A stretch of DNA of 64,000 bases, from positions 124,001 through 188,000 of the forward strand of contig CALCHN010000042.1 of NCBI GenBank assembly GCA_937901255.1, in the 5' to 3' direction. Below, in pieces: positions 50,034-58,297 of the stretch. Made by a program: the position numbers and the translations under genes. The notes beneath the pieces were generated by a model. The model worked only from the letters and a program-made list of their open reading frames with translations. It did no database searches and was not told the origin of the DNA. Each line of letters opens with the position of its first letter. The first letter of the stretch is position 1. The stretch is from an uncultured Flavobacteriales bacterium (GTDB lineage: Bacteria > Bacteroidota > Bacteroidia > Flavobacteriales_E > Vicingaceae).

Positions 50034-52040
50034 ATGTTGATAGCAAAAAAAGAAAGAGAGGAATCTCAGTATGCACGAAGTTTGATTGAAGCAAGCCTTG
50101 ATCCTTTGGTAACTATAAGTACCGAAGGAAAAATTATGGACATGAATCAAGCCACTGTAAACATTACAGGAAGAACCCGAAAGCAACTGACCGGAACCGA
50201 TTTTTTTGATTATTTTACAGAGCCTCAAAAAGCCCGTGAAGTTTATCAGGAAGTATTTGCAAAAGGTTCAGTTATAGACTCACCACTTACATTGCGTCAA
50301 AAAAAAGGCAAACTAACCGATGTGTTATTTAACGGCTCAGTTTATAAAGATGATAAGGGAAATGTATTGGGTGTAGTAATTGTGGCGAGAGATGTTACTG
50401 AGCAAAAAAGAATTGTTAGAGAATCTAACTCAGCTAAAGTATTTGCAGAGTTGGCAACAGCTATTGCTGAGGAAGCGAAAGTAAGAGCAGAAAACGCTAC
50501 ACAAATAGCACAGAATGCTGTAAAATCAAAGCAACAGTTTTTATCAAACATGAGTCACGAAATTCGAACTCCGATGAATGCAATTATTGGGTTTACGAAA
50601 GTATTGCTCAGAACAGACCTCACAGAAAAACAGCAAGAATATTTAAGTGCGATAGAACTAAGTGGTAACTCGTTAATTGTACTTATAAACGATATACTTG
50701 ATTTGGCAAAAGTAGATTCCGGAAAAATGAAGTTTGAACAAACCCCCTTTAATATAGCTTCTTCTATATCGGCTATGCTGCATTTGTTTGAACCAAAAAT
50801 TCAGGAAAAAAATTTAATTCTAATTAAAGAATACGATAATAAAATTCCCAAAGTATTGATTGGTGATTCAGTAAGGTTACATCAAATTATTTTAAACTTG
50901 GTTAGTAATGCAGTAAAATTTACATCGCACGGTAAGATTACAGTAAGTGTTAAGTTAGTAAAAGAAGACGATGAAAAAGTGGTTATTAAATTTTCAGTTA
51001 AAGATACTGGTATTGGTATTGAAGCAAGTAAAATAGGTGGCATTTTTGAAAATTTTCAGCAAGCAACAAGTGGTACATCAAGAATATATGGTGGAACAGG
51101 ATTAGGGCTTGCCATTGTGAAACAATTGGTAGAGTCTCAACAAGGAAGTGTTCATGTGAAAAGTAAAATAGGCGAAGGAAGTACTTTTAGTTTTACGTTG
51201 AGTTTTATGAAAACAAATGCTGAATTTGAAATAGAAACTGAAGCAATAGAACCTAATACTAAAGTTGGTAAACTGAAAATATTAGTAGTGGAAGACATTC
51301 CTCTTAACCAATTGTTAATGAAAACATTGTTAGAAGATTTTGGATTTGAATTGGACATTGCTTCAAATGGAAAAATAGCCATAGAAAAACTACAAAACAC
51401 AGCTTACGATCTTATTTTAATGGACTTACAAATGCCCGAAATGAATGGGTTTGAAGCTACTGAATTTATTAGAAACACTATGAATTCTAAAATCCCTATT
51501 ATGGCATTAACTGCCGATGTAACCACTGCTGATTTAGCAAAATGCAAAGCTGTGGGCATGAATGATTATATAGCAAAACCTGTTGATGATAGATTATTGC
51601 ACAGTAAAATAATTAAGTTAGTAAAAAAATATTCTTACAATAGAGGGAATAAAATAAAAGAAACAAGCCTATTAACAACCATAAAATATTGCAACCTAGA
51701 TTATTTAATTGAGCGTACAAAATCTAACCCCAAATTATTAACAGAAATGATTGCACTTTATTTGGAACAAACACCCGTTTTAGTAAAGGCAATGAAAAAA
51801 GGCTTGGAGCAAAAAGATTGGGTTTCGGTAAATGCAGTAGCTCACAAAATGATACCTTCTTTTTCTATAATGGGTATGCATAAAGATTATGAAAATATAG
51901 CAAAAAAAGTTCAGGAATATAGTGGTGCCAATAAACAAATAGACAAACTTCCCGACCTTATATTACAATTAGAAAAGGTATGTTTACAAGCATGTGAAGA
52001 ATTGAAAAATGACCTAAAAAAAATGAAAAATGAAAAATGA
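50034..52040 (+). CDS. Hybrid histidine kinase (PAS-HisKA-HATPase-receiver-HPt)
   Basis: 668 residues from ATG 50034, directly after the AraC stop; an in-frame ATG at 50004 would overlap that gene. A PAS domain (about 15-135) is followed by HisKA with phospho-acceptor His in FLSNMSHEIRTPMNAIIGF, then an HATPase (LNLVSNAVKFTSHG; GTGLGLAIVKQLVE). A receiver follows with Asp in DLILMDLQMPEMNGF and Lys in DYIAKPVD. Last is a C-terminal HPt domain with the candidate His in AVAHKMIPSFSIMGM. There is no transmembrane helix, so it senses a cytoplasmic signal. The full phosphorelay is in one chain. The end overlaps the next receiver gene by 11 bp. Confidence 0.93.
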   Translation: MLIAKKEREESQYARSLIEASLDPLVTISTEGKIMDMNQATVNITGRTRKQLTGTDFFDYFTEPQKAREVYQEVFAKGSVIDSPLTLRQKKGKLTDVLFNGSVYKDDKGNVLGVVIVARDVTEQKRIVRESNSAKVFAELATAIAEEAKVRAENATQIAQNAVKSKQQFLSNMSHEIRTPMNAIIGFTKVLLRTDLTEKQQEYLSAIELSGNSLIVLINDILDLAKVDSGKMKFEQTPFNIASSISAMLHLFEPKIQEKNLILIKEYDNKIPKVLIGDSVRLHQIILNLVSNAVKFTSHGKITVSVKLVKEDDEKVVIKFSVKDTGIGIEASKIGGIFENFQQATSGTSRIYGGTGLGLAIVKQLVESQQGSVHVKSKIGEGSTFSFTLSFMKTNAEFEIETEAIEPNTKVGKLKILVVEDIPLNQLLMKTLLEDFGFELDIASNGKIAIEKLQNTAYDLILMDLQMPEMNGFEATEFIRNTMNSKIPIMALTADVTTADLAKCKAVGMNDYIAKPVDDRLLHSKIIKLVKKYSYNRGNKIKETSLLTTIKYCNLDYLIERTKSNPKLLTEMIALYLEQTPVLVKAMKKGLEQKDWVSVNAVAHKMIPSFSIMGMHKDYENIAKKVQEYSGANKQIDKLPDLILQLEKVCLQACEELKNDLKKMKNEK

Positions 52041-52464
52041 AAAAAAAATAAAACTTTTCCTTGTTGATGATGATGCCGTATTTTTAAAATCATTAGAAAT
52101 TGAGTTTCTTCAAAATGCTGATTTTGAAATAGAAACATTCGCTACAGGTGAACTTTGTCTGGAGAATATATCTAAAAATCCGGATGTTGTAATTTTAGAT
52201 TATCATCTTAATGGGATTGATTTGGATGCCATGAATGGAATATATGTACTGGATGAAATAAAAGAATTTAATAAAGACATTCCTGTAGTAATGCTATCCT
52301 CGCAAGATGATATAAATGTTGCTGTAAATTGTATGCATCACAAAGCTTTTGACTATGTAGTAAAAAGTGAAACTGCTTTTCTTCGTCTGCAAAGTATCAT
52401 TACCAATATCTTTAAGTTTAAAAAAATAGAAAGCCAGTTGAACTGGTACATGGACAAGATATAG
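52030..52464 (+). CDS. Stand-alone receiver-domain response regulator
   Basis: 144 residues, a single receiver domain. The acidic pair is in FLVDDDAVFLK, the phospho-acceptor Asp in DVVILDYHLNGIDLD, Ser in VVMLSSQDDINVAV, and Lys in FDYVVKSETAFLRL. No output domain is present, so it would act by protein contact, as a phosphate sink or as an intermediate in a relay. It overlaps the hybrid kinase gene by 11 bp, so translation is coupled. It is 201 bp upstream of the first of four similar promoters. Confidence 0.9.
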   Translation: MKNEKKIKLFLVDDDAVFLKSLEIEFLQNADFEIETFATGELCLENISKNPDVVILDYHLNGIDLDAMNGIYVLDEIKEFNKDIPVVMLSSQDDINVAVNCMHHKAFDYVVKSETAFLRLQSIITNIFKFKKIESQLNWYMDKI

Positions 52465-52560
52465 TCTTTCTAGTAATTTACAGTAGAATTTCCTACCTAT
52501 TAGTGATAGCTCTTCGCTACCAAATAACGCCTACTTTTCCTTTATTTAAAAATGCGTGAA

Positions 52561-52619
52561 TTATGTAACTTATCTCTTAAGTTATGTAACACATCCTGTT
52601 TTAAAACAGCTCACCTTTG
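52561..52619 (+). promoter_or_regulatory. Direct-repeat promoter B (for the 52666 operon)
   Basis: TTATGTAAC at 52561-52569 and again at 52582-52590 (start-to-start 21 bp), then 21 bp, then CACCTTTG at 52612-52619. The start codon is 46 nt on. Upstream GCGTGAATT is shared with promoter C. Confidence 0.7.
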
Positions 52620-52665
52620 CATGTAAGGAATAAATCCTTTATATCTAAAAACCAAATTTATCATT

Positions 52666-53079
52666 ATGAAAACCATTACAAAATTAGTTCTATTTACAGC
52701 CTTAGGATTGTTTATACTTCCTACTACCTTGCTTGCTCAAGAAAAAACTGTATTAGAAGGTACAGAAAAAGAAATTAAAGAAGAACAAAAAGATTTAAAC
52801 AAGAAAAAAGATAACGCATCAGGCTTAGAGAAAGCAGAAAAAAATGCAAATAAAAAAGCTGGACAGCTAGAAAAAGCGGAATCTAATTTAGAGAATAAAG
52901 AAGAAGCGGTAGAAAAAGCAGCAGAAAAAGTAAGTAAGAAAGAAGAACAAAAAGATAAGGCGGATAAAAAAGTAGCAAAAAAAGAAGCTGCCGTTAAAAA
53001 AGCTAAAAAGAAAGAGTTAGCAAAACAGAAAGAAAAAGCTAAGCAAAGAGAAGACAATCCAAAAAAAGATAACGATTAA
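52666..53079 (+). CDS. Exported Lys/Glu-rich coiled-coil protein
   Basis: 137 residues. The signal peptide (1-24, TTLLAQ) is followed by an almost continuous Lys/Glu/Ala-rich helix (for example KEEQKDLNKKKDNASGLEKA), interrupted by few turns, which should be a long coiled coil in the periplasm. Composition is extreme and no family is recognisable. It is the first gene after a direct-repeat promoter and probably heads the transcript that continues through 53129, 53439, 53617 and 53861. A structural or stress-protection role is inferred from context only. Confidence 0.72.
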   Translation: MKTITKLVLFTALGLFILPTTLLAQEKTVLEGTEKEIKEEQKDLNKKKDNASGLEKAEKNANKKAGQLEKAESNLENKEEAVEKAAEKVSKKEEQKDKADKKVAKKEAAVKKAKKKELAKQKEKAKQREDNPKKDND

Positions 53080-53128
53080 CCAAAATACCCTTACATCAAA
53101 TTATTATAAAAACTAAAAACGAATTAAC

Positions 53129-53428
53129 ATGAAAAAATTAACCTACTCATTATTAACAATAGGATTATTGTCAATAACCCCAACTTTAAAAGCAGACAAC
53201 ACGCCTGTTAAGCCGCCTGTTGAAACCTCAGCTGAATCTACTGAATTATTAAATAGGTTAGATGAGATTAATGAAATGGACAAATCTGACCTTAAACATA
53301 GTGAAAAAAAGGTGCTTCGTAAAGAAGTTAAATCAATTGAAAAGCAATTGAAACAAAACAATGGAGGAGTTTATCTTTCTGTTGGAGCCATCATTATTAT
53401 TATTTTATTGCTGATTATTCTTTTATAA
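53129..53428 (+). CDS. Small exported protein with C-terminal membrane helix
   Basis: 99 residues. A signal peptide (to KAD, about residue 23), a short charged helical stretch (LNRLDEINEMDKSDLKHSEK) and a C-terminal hydrophobic segment (VGAIIIIILLLIILL), so probably a periplasmic protein held by its C-terminal helix. The KSDLKHSEKKVLRKE-type segment is a pattern seen in small Bacteroidota seemingly stress-linked proteins, but I cannot name the family. It sits 50 bp after the coiled-coil gene, in the same presumed transcript. Confidence 0.7.
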   Translation: MKKLTYSLLTIGLLSITPTLKADNTPVKPPVETSAESTELLNRLDEINEMDKSDLKHSEKKVLRKEVKSIEKQLKQNNGGVYLSVGAIIIIILLLIILL

Positions 53429-53438
53429 ACTAATCCCA

Positions 53439-53624
53439 ATGAAAAACAAAGCACCTAATGATAATACTACTAATAATGAAAAATTAGAAAAAGCTTCTGC
53501 TTTAATAACTGATAGTGATATTGTGTTTGTAAACGGTAGTAAAGATGATTTTTTGGGTAGATGTCAAATGAAACTTAATAAAATAAAAGAAAAGTTTCGA
53601 TTATTATTTAAGGAAGATGAATAA
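53439..53624 (+). CDS. Small hypothetical protein
   Basis: 61 residues, no signal. It is Asn/Lys-rich with a central DSDIVFVNGSKDDFLGRCQM and a basic amphipathic tail. The GSKDDFLGR segment may be a faint resemblance to CsbD-like stress proteins, but I would not assign it. It begins 11 bp after the previous gene and overlaps the next by 8 bp, so it is likely translated as part of the operon. Confidence 0.6.
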   Translation: MKNKAPNDNTTNNEKLEKASALITDSDIVFVNGSKDDFLGRCQMKLNKIKEKFRLLFKEDE

Positions 53625-53835
53625 CAAAGAACTACTAAATTCAAAAATTCTTGAAATAACATTACAGATTAACGATACACATCCAGAATTATCAAAATAT
53701 ATAGAAGAACTTCCTATAACAATACCCACTATAGGAAATCGAAGTATAACAGCCAAGAATTTAGCCTCTTATTATGAATCTTTATGTTCTATCTTAAACA
53801 AGTATTTGTTAGAACACACAAAGAATAAACGTTAA
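53617..53835 (+). CDS. Small hypothetical protein
   Basis: 72 residues, acidic and probably helical, with an HPELSKYIEELPITIPTIGN segment and then SITAKNLASYYESLCSIL. No signal peptide or known motif. Its start lies inside the end of the preceding small gene (8-bp overlap), which supports translation. It is followed after 25 bp by the AI-2E-family transporter gene. Confidence 0.62.
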   Translation: MNNKELLNSKILEITLQINDTHPELSKYIEELPITIPTIGNRSITAKNLASYYESLCSILNKYLLEHTKNKR

Positions 53836-53860
53836 TTCTAGTATTAAATGGTAAAACACT

Positions 53861-54949
53861 ATGACCATAACTTCCATTTCCATCATAAAAAAAATAGTGG
53901 TGTTATTTCTTGTTTTTGCAGGATTATATTACGCTCAAGGATTCTTAATTCCATTGTTAATTGGAGGTGTTTTAGCAACACTATTTTTGCCTTTTAGCAA
54001 ATGGTTAGAAAGTAAAAAAATACCCAAAGGGTTAGCAGCCCTTATTTGTCTAATAACGATGTTGATAGTGGTAACAGCTATTGGTTTTTTACTCGCTTGG
54101 CAGCTTAATGAATTAGTAAAAGATTTTGCCCTTATAAAGGAAAAAACAGTCTATCAATTTTATAGAGCCCAACAATACATATTGTTTCATTTTGGCATCT
54201 CCACAGAAAACCAAGTATCAGCATTAAAAGAACAGCAACCTTTTGTAGCTGATTTTATAAAATTGATAGCAGGCTCTATAACTAGTATATTAACCCAATT
54301 TATTCTTATTTTGGTTTACGTTTTTTGTATCATTTATTATAGGTCTCATTTAAAAAACTTCTTAATTAAGCTCTATCCTTCAACCAAAAAAAAAGAAGTA
54401 GAAAAAGTAATTTTTCACAGCACAAGAGTTTCTCAACAATACTTACTTGGACTCGCTAAAATGATTAGTGTATTATGGGTAATGTATTTTATTGGATTTA
54501 GTATTTTGGGTGTAAAAAATGCACTATTTTTTGCCATTCTATGTGGGTTATTAGAAGTTATTCCCTTTGTTGGAAACATTATAGGCACAACACTTACCTT
54601 GTTGGTTGCGGCAGTTAATGGAGCAAGTTTACCAATGTTAGGAGGAATTGCTGCAACTTATGGCATAGTACAATTAATACAAGGTTGGGTATTAGAGCCT
54701 CTTATTGTTGGTTCGCAAGTAAAAATAAATCCATTTACTACCATTATTGCATTAATTATTGCAGAACTGCTTTGGGGTATTCCAGGTATTTTTATTGCCA
54801 TACCCACCATCGCTATTTTAAAAATAGTGTTCGATAATGTAGCATCATTAAAACCTTATGGATATTTAATAGGTGAGATAGTGGTTAGAAAAAAAGAAAT
54901 AGCATTGGTTAAAAAGATTCAAAAACAGGTAAGTAAGCTTATCAAATAA
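53861..54949 (+). CDS. AI-2E family (PerM-like) membrane transporter
   Basis: 362 residues with about eight membrane helices. It begins with closely spaced hydrophobic segments (VVLFLVFAGLYYAQGFLIPL). A charged stretch at about 165-185 (LYPSTKKKEVEKVIFHST) precedes the conserved second half with GLLEVIPFVGNIIGTTLTLL, GWVLEPLIVGSQVKINPF and ELLWGIPGIFIAIP, the signature of the AI-2E_transport/UPF0118 family. Members export or transport autoinducer-2, Na+/H+ or unknown compounds, so the substrate is open. It ends the promoter-B transcript. Confidence 0.9.
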   Translation: MTITSISIIKKIVVLFLVFAGLYYAQGFLIPLLIGGVLATLFLPFSKWLESKKIPKGLAALICLITMLIVVTAIGFLLAWQLNELVKDFALIKEKTVYQFYRAQQYILFHFGISTENQVSALKEQQPFVADFIKLIAGSITSILTQFILILVYVFCIIYYRSHLKNFLIKLYPSTKKKEVEKVIFHSTRVSQQYLLGLAKMISVLWVMYFIGFSILGVKNALFFAILCGLLEVIPFVGNIIGTTLTLLVAAVNGASLPMLGGIAATYGIVQLIQGWVLEPLIVGSQVKINPFTTIIALIIAELLWGIPGIFIAIPTIAILKIVFDNVASLKPYGYLIGEIVVRKKEIALVKKIQKQVSKLIK

Positions 54950-54976
54950 AAAACTATTCCTTATAAAAAGCGTGAA

Positions 54977-55035
54977 TTTTACAACATTTATGAATAGTTG
55001 TGTAACAACTTACGGCCCAATAGTAATCACCTTTG
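54977..55035 (+). promoter_or_regulatory. Direct-repeat promoter C (for the 55078 gene)
   Basis: TTTTACAAC (54977-54985) and TTGTGTAAC (54998-55006) start 21 bp apart, then 21 bp, then CACCTTTG (55028-55035). The start codon is 42 nt on. The repeats are the most degenerate of the four. Confidence 0.62.
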
Positions 55036-55077
55036 TTATGTTATGATAAAATAATCATACACTAAAAACTAAATACA

Positions 55078-55641
55078 ATGAAAAAACTAGCCTTACTACT
55101 GTTATTCACTTTTTGTTTGACGCATTTTAATGCTTCAGCACAAGAAAAATATGGAAACACACTAAATTTAGGATTGGGAATAGGTGGCTATTCTGGATAC
55201 TATAGTTATGTAGGTCATACCTTACCTGTTTTTCAACTAAACTATGAAATTGATGTAGCTAACAATTTTACTTTAGCTCCTTTTGTTAGTTTTTATTCTT
55301 ATTCTAAAAGATACAATTGGGGAAACAATAATAACCCCGAAAGATTTTATACTTATAGAGAAACAGTTATTCCAGTTGGTGTAAAAGGATCTTATTATTT
55401 CGATAGTTTATTAGGAGCAAATGATAAGTGGGATTTTTATCTTGCAGGATCACTTGGTTTTGCAATTGTTAAATCTAGTTGGGATAGAGATTATTATGGA
55501 GATAAAGATTATTACCGAAGAGGAAGTGCTTTATACTTAGATTTACATATAGGTGCAGAATATCATTTTAATAATACATTAGGAGCATTTTTAGATTTAT
55601 CTACTGGTGTGTCTAAAGTGGGACTGGCTTTCCACTTATAA
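55078..55641 (+). CDS. Outer-membrane beta-barrel protein
   Basis: 187 residues. The signal peptide (1-21, ASAQ) is followed by alternating hydrophobic/aromatic strands (GLGIGGYSGYYSYVGHTLPV, FTLAPFVSFYSYSKRY, IPVGVKGSYYFDS, FYLAGSLGFAIV, YLDLHIGAEYHF), ending GVSKVGLAFHL with a hydrophobic/aromatic terminus. This fits an eight-stranded OmpW/OmpA-like barrel. It is transcribed alone from promoter C, between the AI-2E gene and the lipoprotein operon. A surface or envelope role is clear in outline only. Confidence 0.85.
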   Translation: MKKLALLLLFTFCLTHFNASAQEKYGNTLNLGLGIGGYSGYYSYVGHTLPVFQLNYEIDVANNFTLAPFVSFYSYSKRYNWGNNNNPERFYTYRETVIPVGVKGSYYFDSLLGANDKWDFYLAGSLGFAIVKSSWDRDYYGDKDYYRRGSALYLDLHIGAEYHFNNTLGAFLDLSTGVSKVGLAFHL

Positions 55642-55662
55642 ATAATACTGAAAACAAGTTAA

Positions 55663-55721
55663 TTATGTAACAAATTTATAAAATTACATAACAAAATACC
55701 TCTTAAAGCATCTCACCTTTG
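55663..55721 (+). promoter_or_regulatory. Direct-repeat promoter D (for the 55760 operon)
   Basis: TTATGTAAC (55663-55671) and TTACATAAC (55684-55692) start 21 bp apart, then 21 bp, then CACCTTTG (55714-55721). The start codon is 38 nt on. Confidence 0.68.
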
Positions 55722-55759
55722 CCAAGTGAAAATTACTTCACAATTAAAAAAATGAAACC

Positions 55760-56203
55760 ATGAACAAAACAATTTTAGCAATTACAGTAGTTGCACTTAT
55801 TACAGGAACGGTATTTACAAGTTGTAATTCTTCAGCCGAAAAAGTAGAAAATGCCGAACAAGCTGTAAAAGATGCAGACAAAGAACTTAAAGAAGCAAAT
55901 GATGCCTATCTATTTGATATTGAAAATTACAGAATGGAAACAGCTGATAAAATTGCAGCAAACAACAAAAGTATTGCGGACTTCAATTTAAGAATAGAAA
56001 ATGAAAAAAAAGAGGTTAAAGCCGAATACAAAAAACAAATTGCTGAGTTAGAACAAAAAAACAGCGATATGGGAAAGAAAATGGACGATTACCAAGCGGA
56101 TGGAAAACAAAAATGGGAAGCGTTTAAAACTGAATTTAGCCATGATATGGACGAATTAGGGAAAGCGTTTACTGACTTAACCGTTAACAACACCAAAAAA
56201 TAA
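55760..56203 (+). CDS. Lipoprotein with coiled-coil helix
   Basis: 147 residues. The lipobox is FTSC with Cys22, so lipid-anchored in the envelope. The remainder is a long charged helix (KVENAEQAVKDADKELKEAN then KAEYKKQIAELEQKNSDMG) with heptad character. It resembles small stress-response coiled-coil proteins (sll1863-like), but that name is tentative. First gene of the promoter-D transcript, followed by the barrel, Lmo0937-like, YtxH and holin-like genes. Confidence 0.75.
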   Translation: MNKTILAITVVALITGTVFTSCNSSAEKVENAEQAVKDADKELKEANDAYLFDIENYRMETADKIAANNKSIADFNLRIENEKKEVKAEYKKQIAELEQKNSDMGKKMDDYQADGKQKWEAFKTEFSHDMDELGKAFTDLTVNNTKK

Positions 56204-56242
56204 CAAACCAATTAGTATTAATTAGTATTAAAAATAATAGAT

Positions 56243-56872
56243 ATGAAAAAATTAGGAATAATGGCAATCGCATTAACGTTTATTACCGTTAATGGATATG
56301 CACAAGACGATGATAGAGAAAAAATACACATTGGGGCAAAAATAGGGATGAACTATGCCAATGTTTATGATACTGAAGGAGAAGAATTTGATGCAGATCC
56401 TAAATTAGGATTAGCAGCAGGAGCATTCCTTGCTATTCCAATTGGAACATACATAGGAATTCAACCAGAGGTATTATTTTCTCAAAAAGGATTTAAAGCA
56501 ACAGGTAGTGTTTTAGGTTCAGAATATGAATTTACCAGAACAACCAACTATATAGATATTCCCATCTATTTAGCTTTAAAACCTTCTTCATTTTTAACCA
56601 TAGTTGCAGGTCCACAATTCTCTTATTTAATGTCTAGAAAAGATAAATTTGAATCGTCATTTCTTAACACTGAGCAAGAAGATGAATTTGAAAATGAAAA
56701 TATTCGTAAAAACACATTGGGAGCTTCTTTTGGTTTAGACATTAACATTAATCATTTTGTAATTGGAGCGAGAGCTGCATGGGATTTACAAGATAACAAA
56801 GGCGATGGAACATCAAGCACTCCTCGTTACAAAAACACCTGGTTACAAGCCACAGTTGGTTTCAAGTTTTAA
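56243..56872 (+). CDS. Outer-membrane porin-family beta-barrel protein
   Basis: 209 residues: signal peptide (1-20, GYAQ), then an OMP beta-barrel of the type found throughout Bacteroidota (PF13568-like), with IHIGAKIGMNYANVYD, YIGIQPEVLFSQKGFKATG, IYLALKPSSFLTIVAGPQFS, and a final strand WLQATVGFKF ending in Phe. It is 39 bp from the lipoprotein gene upstream and 122 bp from the small Lmo0937-like gene. It probably tethers or stabilises the outer membrane, but no substrate is known. Confidence 0.88.
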   Translation: MKKLGIMAIALTFITVNGYAQDDDREKIHIGAKIGMNYANVYDTEGEEFDADPKLGLAAGAFLAIPIGTYIGIQPEVLFSQKGFKATGSVLGSEYEFTRTTNYIDIPIYLALKPSSFLTIVAGPQFSYLMSRKDKFESSFLNTEQEDEFENENIRKNTLGASFGLDININHFVIGARAAWDLQDNKGDGTSSTPRYKNTWLQATVGFKF

Positions 56873-56994
56873 AAAGCAGTTAAACAGTTCTTATTTAATT
56901 TAGTTTTTAGTAAGGCGAAGTTATGAGGTGCTTAGCAATAAGCATCTTGTAACTTTATTTAAAACAAATTGATACAAACAAAAAAATAAAAATC

Positions 56995-57141
56995 ATGGGA
57001 AATCTACTTTATACCGTTGCTATTATTTTAGTTATCTTTTGGGCCATAGGCTTTTTAGGATATAATGCAGGGGGAATTATCCATATACTCTTAGTAATAG
57101 CACTTATTGCAGTAATACTAAGGGTAATTAGAGGTAAATAG
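56995..57141 (+). CDS. Lmo0937-family small membrane protein
   Basis: 48 residues: MGNLLYTVAIILVIFWAIG at the start, then GFLGYNAGGIIHILLVIALI and ending VIRGK. Two hydrophobic helices separated by a Gly-rich turn around YNAGG match the Lmo0937 family, small inner-membrane proteins found with stress genes. The ATG follows AAAATC with a long AT-rich leader. It is too short for typical gene-finding length cut-offs but is clearly conserved in type. It belongs to the promoter-D operon. Confidence 0.85.
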   Translation: MGNLLYTVAIILVIFWAIGFLGYNAGGIIHILLVIALIAVILRVIRGK

Positions 57142-57176
57142 AAAATAATTTACAAACCATTTAAAAACCAAATATT

Positions 57177-57446
57177 ATGAACACAGGAAAAATTTTAGTA
57201 GGTGTATTAGCAGGCGCTGCCGCTGGTGCAATATTAGGTGTATTATTTGCACCAGACAAAGGATCGGCAACAAGAAAAAAAATTGCCAAAAAAAGCTCAG
57301 ATACCGTTAACGACTTAAAAAAGAAATTTGAAAGTTTAATGGATGATGTTGCTGACAAATTTCAAGAAGGAAAAGAAGAAGCTACAGAAGCTTACGAAAA
57401 AGTGAAAGGCAAAGCTGAAGCATTTAGCAATGATGGCGTTAAATAA
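57177..57446 (+). CDS. YtxH-domain protein
   Basis: 89 residues. An N-terminal hydrophobic glycine/alanine-rich helix (KILVGVLAGAAAGAILGVLF) followed by APDKGSATRKKIAKKSSD, the signature of the YtxH/gas-vesicle-protein-like family, then a charged helix. Members are membrane-anchored and induced by general stress in many bacteria; their biochemical role is unclear. Adjacent to the Lmo0937-like and holin-like genes, which often occur together in Bacteroidota. Confidence 0.9.
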   Translation: MNTGKILVGVLAGAAAGAILGVLFAPDKGSATRKKIAKKSSDTVNDLKKKFESLMDDVADKFQEGKEEATEAYEKVKGKAEAFSNDGVK

Positions 57447-57483
57447 TTAATTTCAAAAACATCTTTTTAGCATACTATAAAAA

Positions 57484-57831
57484 ATGGAAAACACATTTAA
57501 TCATATAGAACCTTTATTTGAAAAAATTGAAGACTATGGAAAAACTAGCTTTGAGTTGTACAAACTCAAAACAATAAGCAAAACTGCTGAGGTTGTTTCA
57601 ACTTTTGTATCTCGTGGAGCTGTTGTAATTGTTCTTTCTATGTTCTTGGTTTTTGCAAGTATTGGGTTAGCTCTTTGGTTAGGCGATTTATTAGGGAAAC
57701 CTTATTTAGGCTTTTTGTGTGTTGCTACTTTTTATATTGTGTTAGGAGGTGTTTTGTTTTATTTCTTGCATAAGTTTATAAAACGTAAGGTAAGTAATTC
57801 AATCATCTCAGAAGTTTTTAATAAAAAATAA
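57484..57831 (+). CDS. Phage-holin-family-like membrane protein
   Basis: 115 residues with an N-terminal amphipathic helix (FEKIEDYGKTSFELYKLKTI), then two membrane helices (GAVVIVLSMFLVFASIGLAL and LGFLCVATFYIVLGGVLFYF), and a basic tail. This is the layout of the Holin-X/phage_holin_3_6 family, which here is not linked to any phage. The end is 1 bp before the next gene's start. It is likely a membrane-associated stress protein rather than a lysis protein. Confidence 0.82.
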   Translation: MENTFNHIEPLFEKIEDYGKTSFELYKLKTISKTAEVVSTFVSRGAVVIVLSMFLVFASIGLALWLGDLLGKPYLGFLCVATFYIVLGGVLFYFLHKFIKRKVSNSIISEVFNKK

Positions 57832-57832
57832 A

Positions 57833-58213
57833 ATGGGAACAATAACAAATATTACCGAACTGAACGCAGCTATTTTGTTGTTAGAAAATAAACAAGCTCA
57901 AGAAGCAATTTTCTTAAAAGAACAATTTAATTTAACTTACGAAAGTATAAAACCTATCAATTTTATACGAAGTACTTTTAAAGAATTAGTTACAGCTCCT
58001 GATTTTAAAGAAGACTTATTAAATACTTCCATAAGTTTGGCAGCCGGCTATTTCTCAAAAAAATTAGCTGTAGGGTCAACCAACAATCCCTTAAAACAAA
58101 TCTTAGGTAGCTTTCTTCAAATGGGAGTTACAAGTGTGGTTTCCAAAAATGCTGATGATATCAGAACAAAGTTTATGGACATCCTCAGTGTTGTCTTTGA
58201 AAAGAAAGCATAA
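57833..58213 (+). CDS. Hypothetical protein at the end of the stress-type operon
   Basis: 126 residues, soluble or peripherally membrane-bound. Residues 1-45 contain a helix with LNAAILLLENKQAQEAIFLK. The C-terminal half (SISLAAGYFSKKLAVG, GSFLQMGVTSVVSKNADDIR) has amphipathic glycine-containing helices. Bacteroidota often carry a similar gene immediately after the holin-like one, but no function is known. It starts 1 bp after the holin-like stop, so co-translation is very likely. Confidence 0.75.
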   Translation: MGTITNITELNAAILLLENKQAQEAIFLKEQFNLTYESIKPINFIRSTFKELVTAPDFKEDLLNTSISLAAGYFSKKLAVGSTNNPLKQILGSFLQMGVTSVVSKNADDIRTKFMDILSVVFEKKA

Positions 58214-58297
58214 AAAAATCAATTTATAGAACCCACCTTAAAATAACATACACTTTTCCTTATTAAGGAGAGGTGTATTTCTGCAAAAATCAATGAA

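Noticed and set aside
57484..57831. Holin-like gene as evidence of a prophage
   Set aside because: No other phage gene is nearby, and it sits in a stress-type operon common in Bacteroidota.
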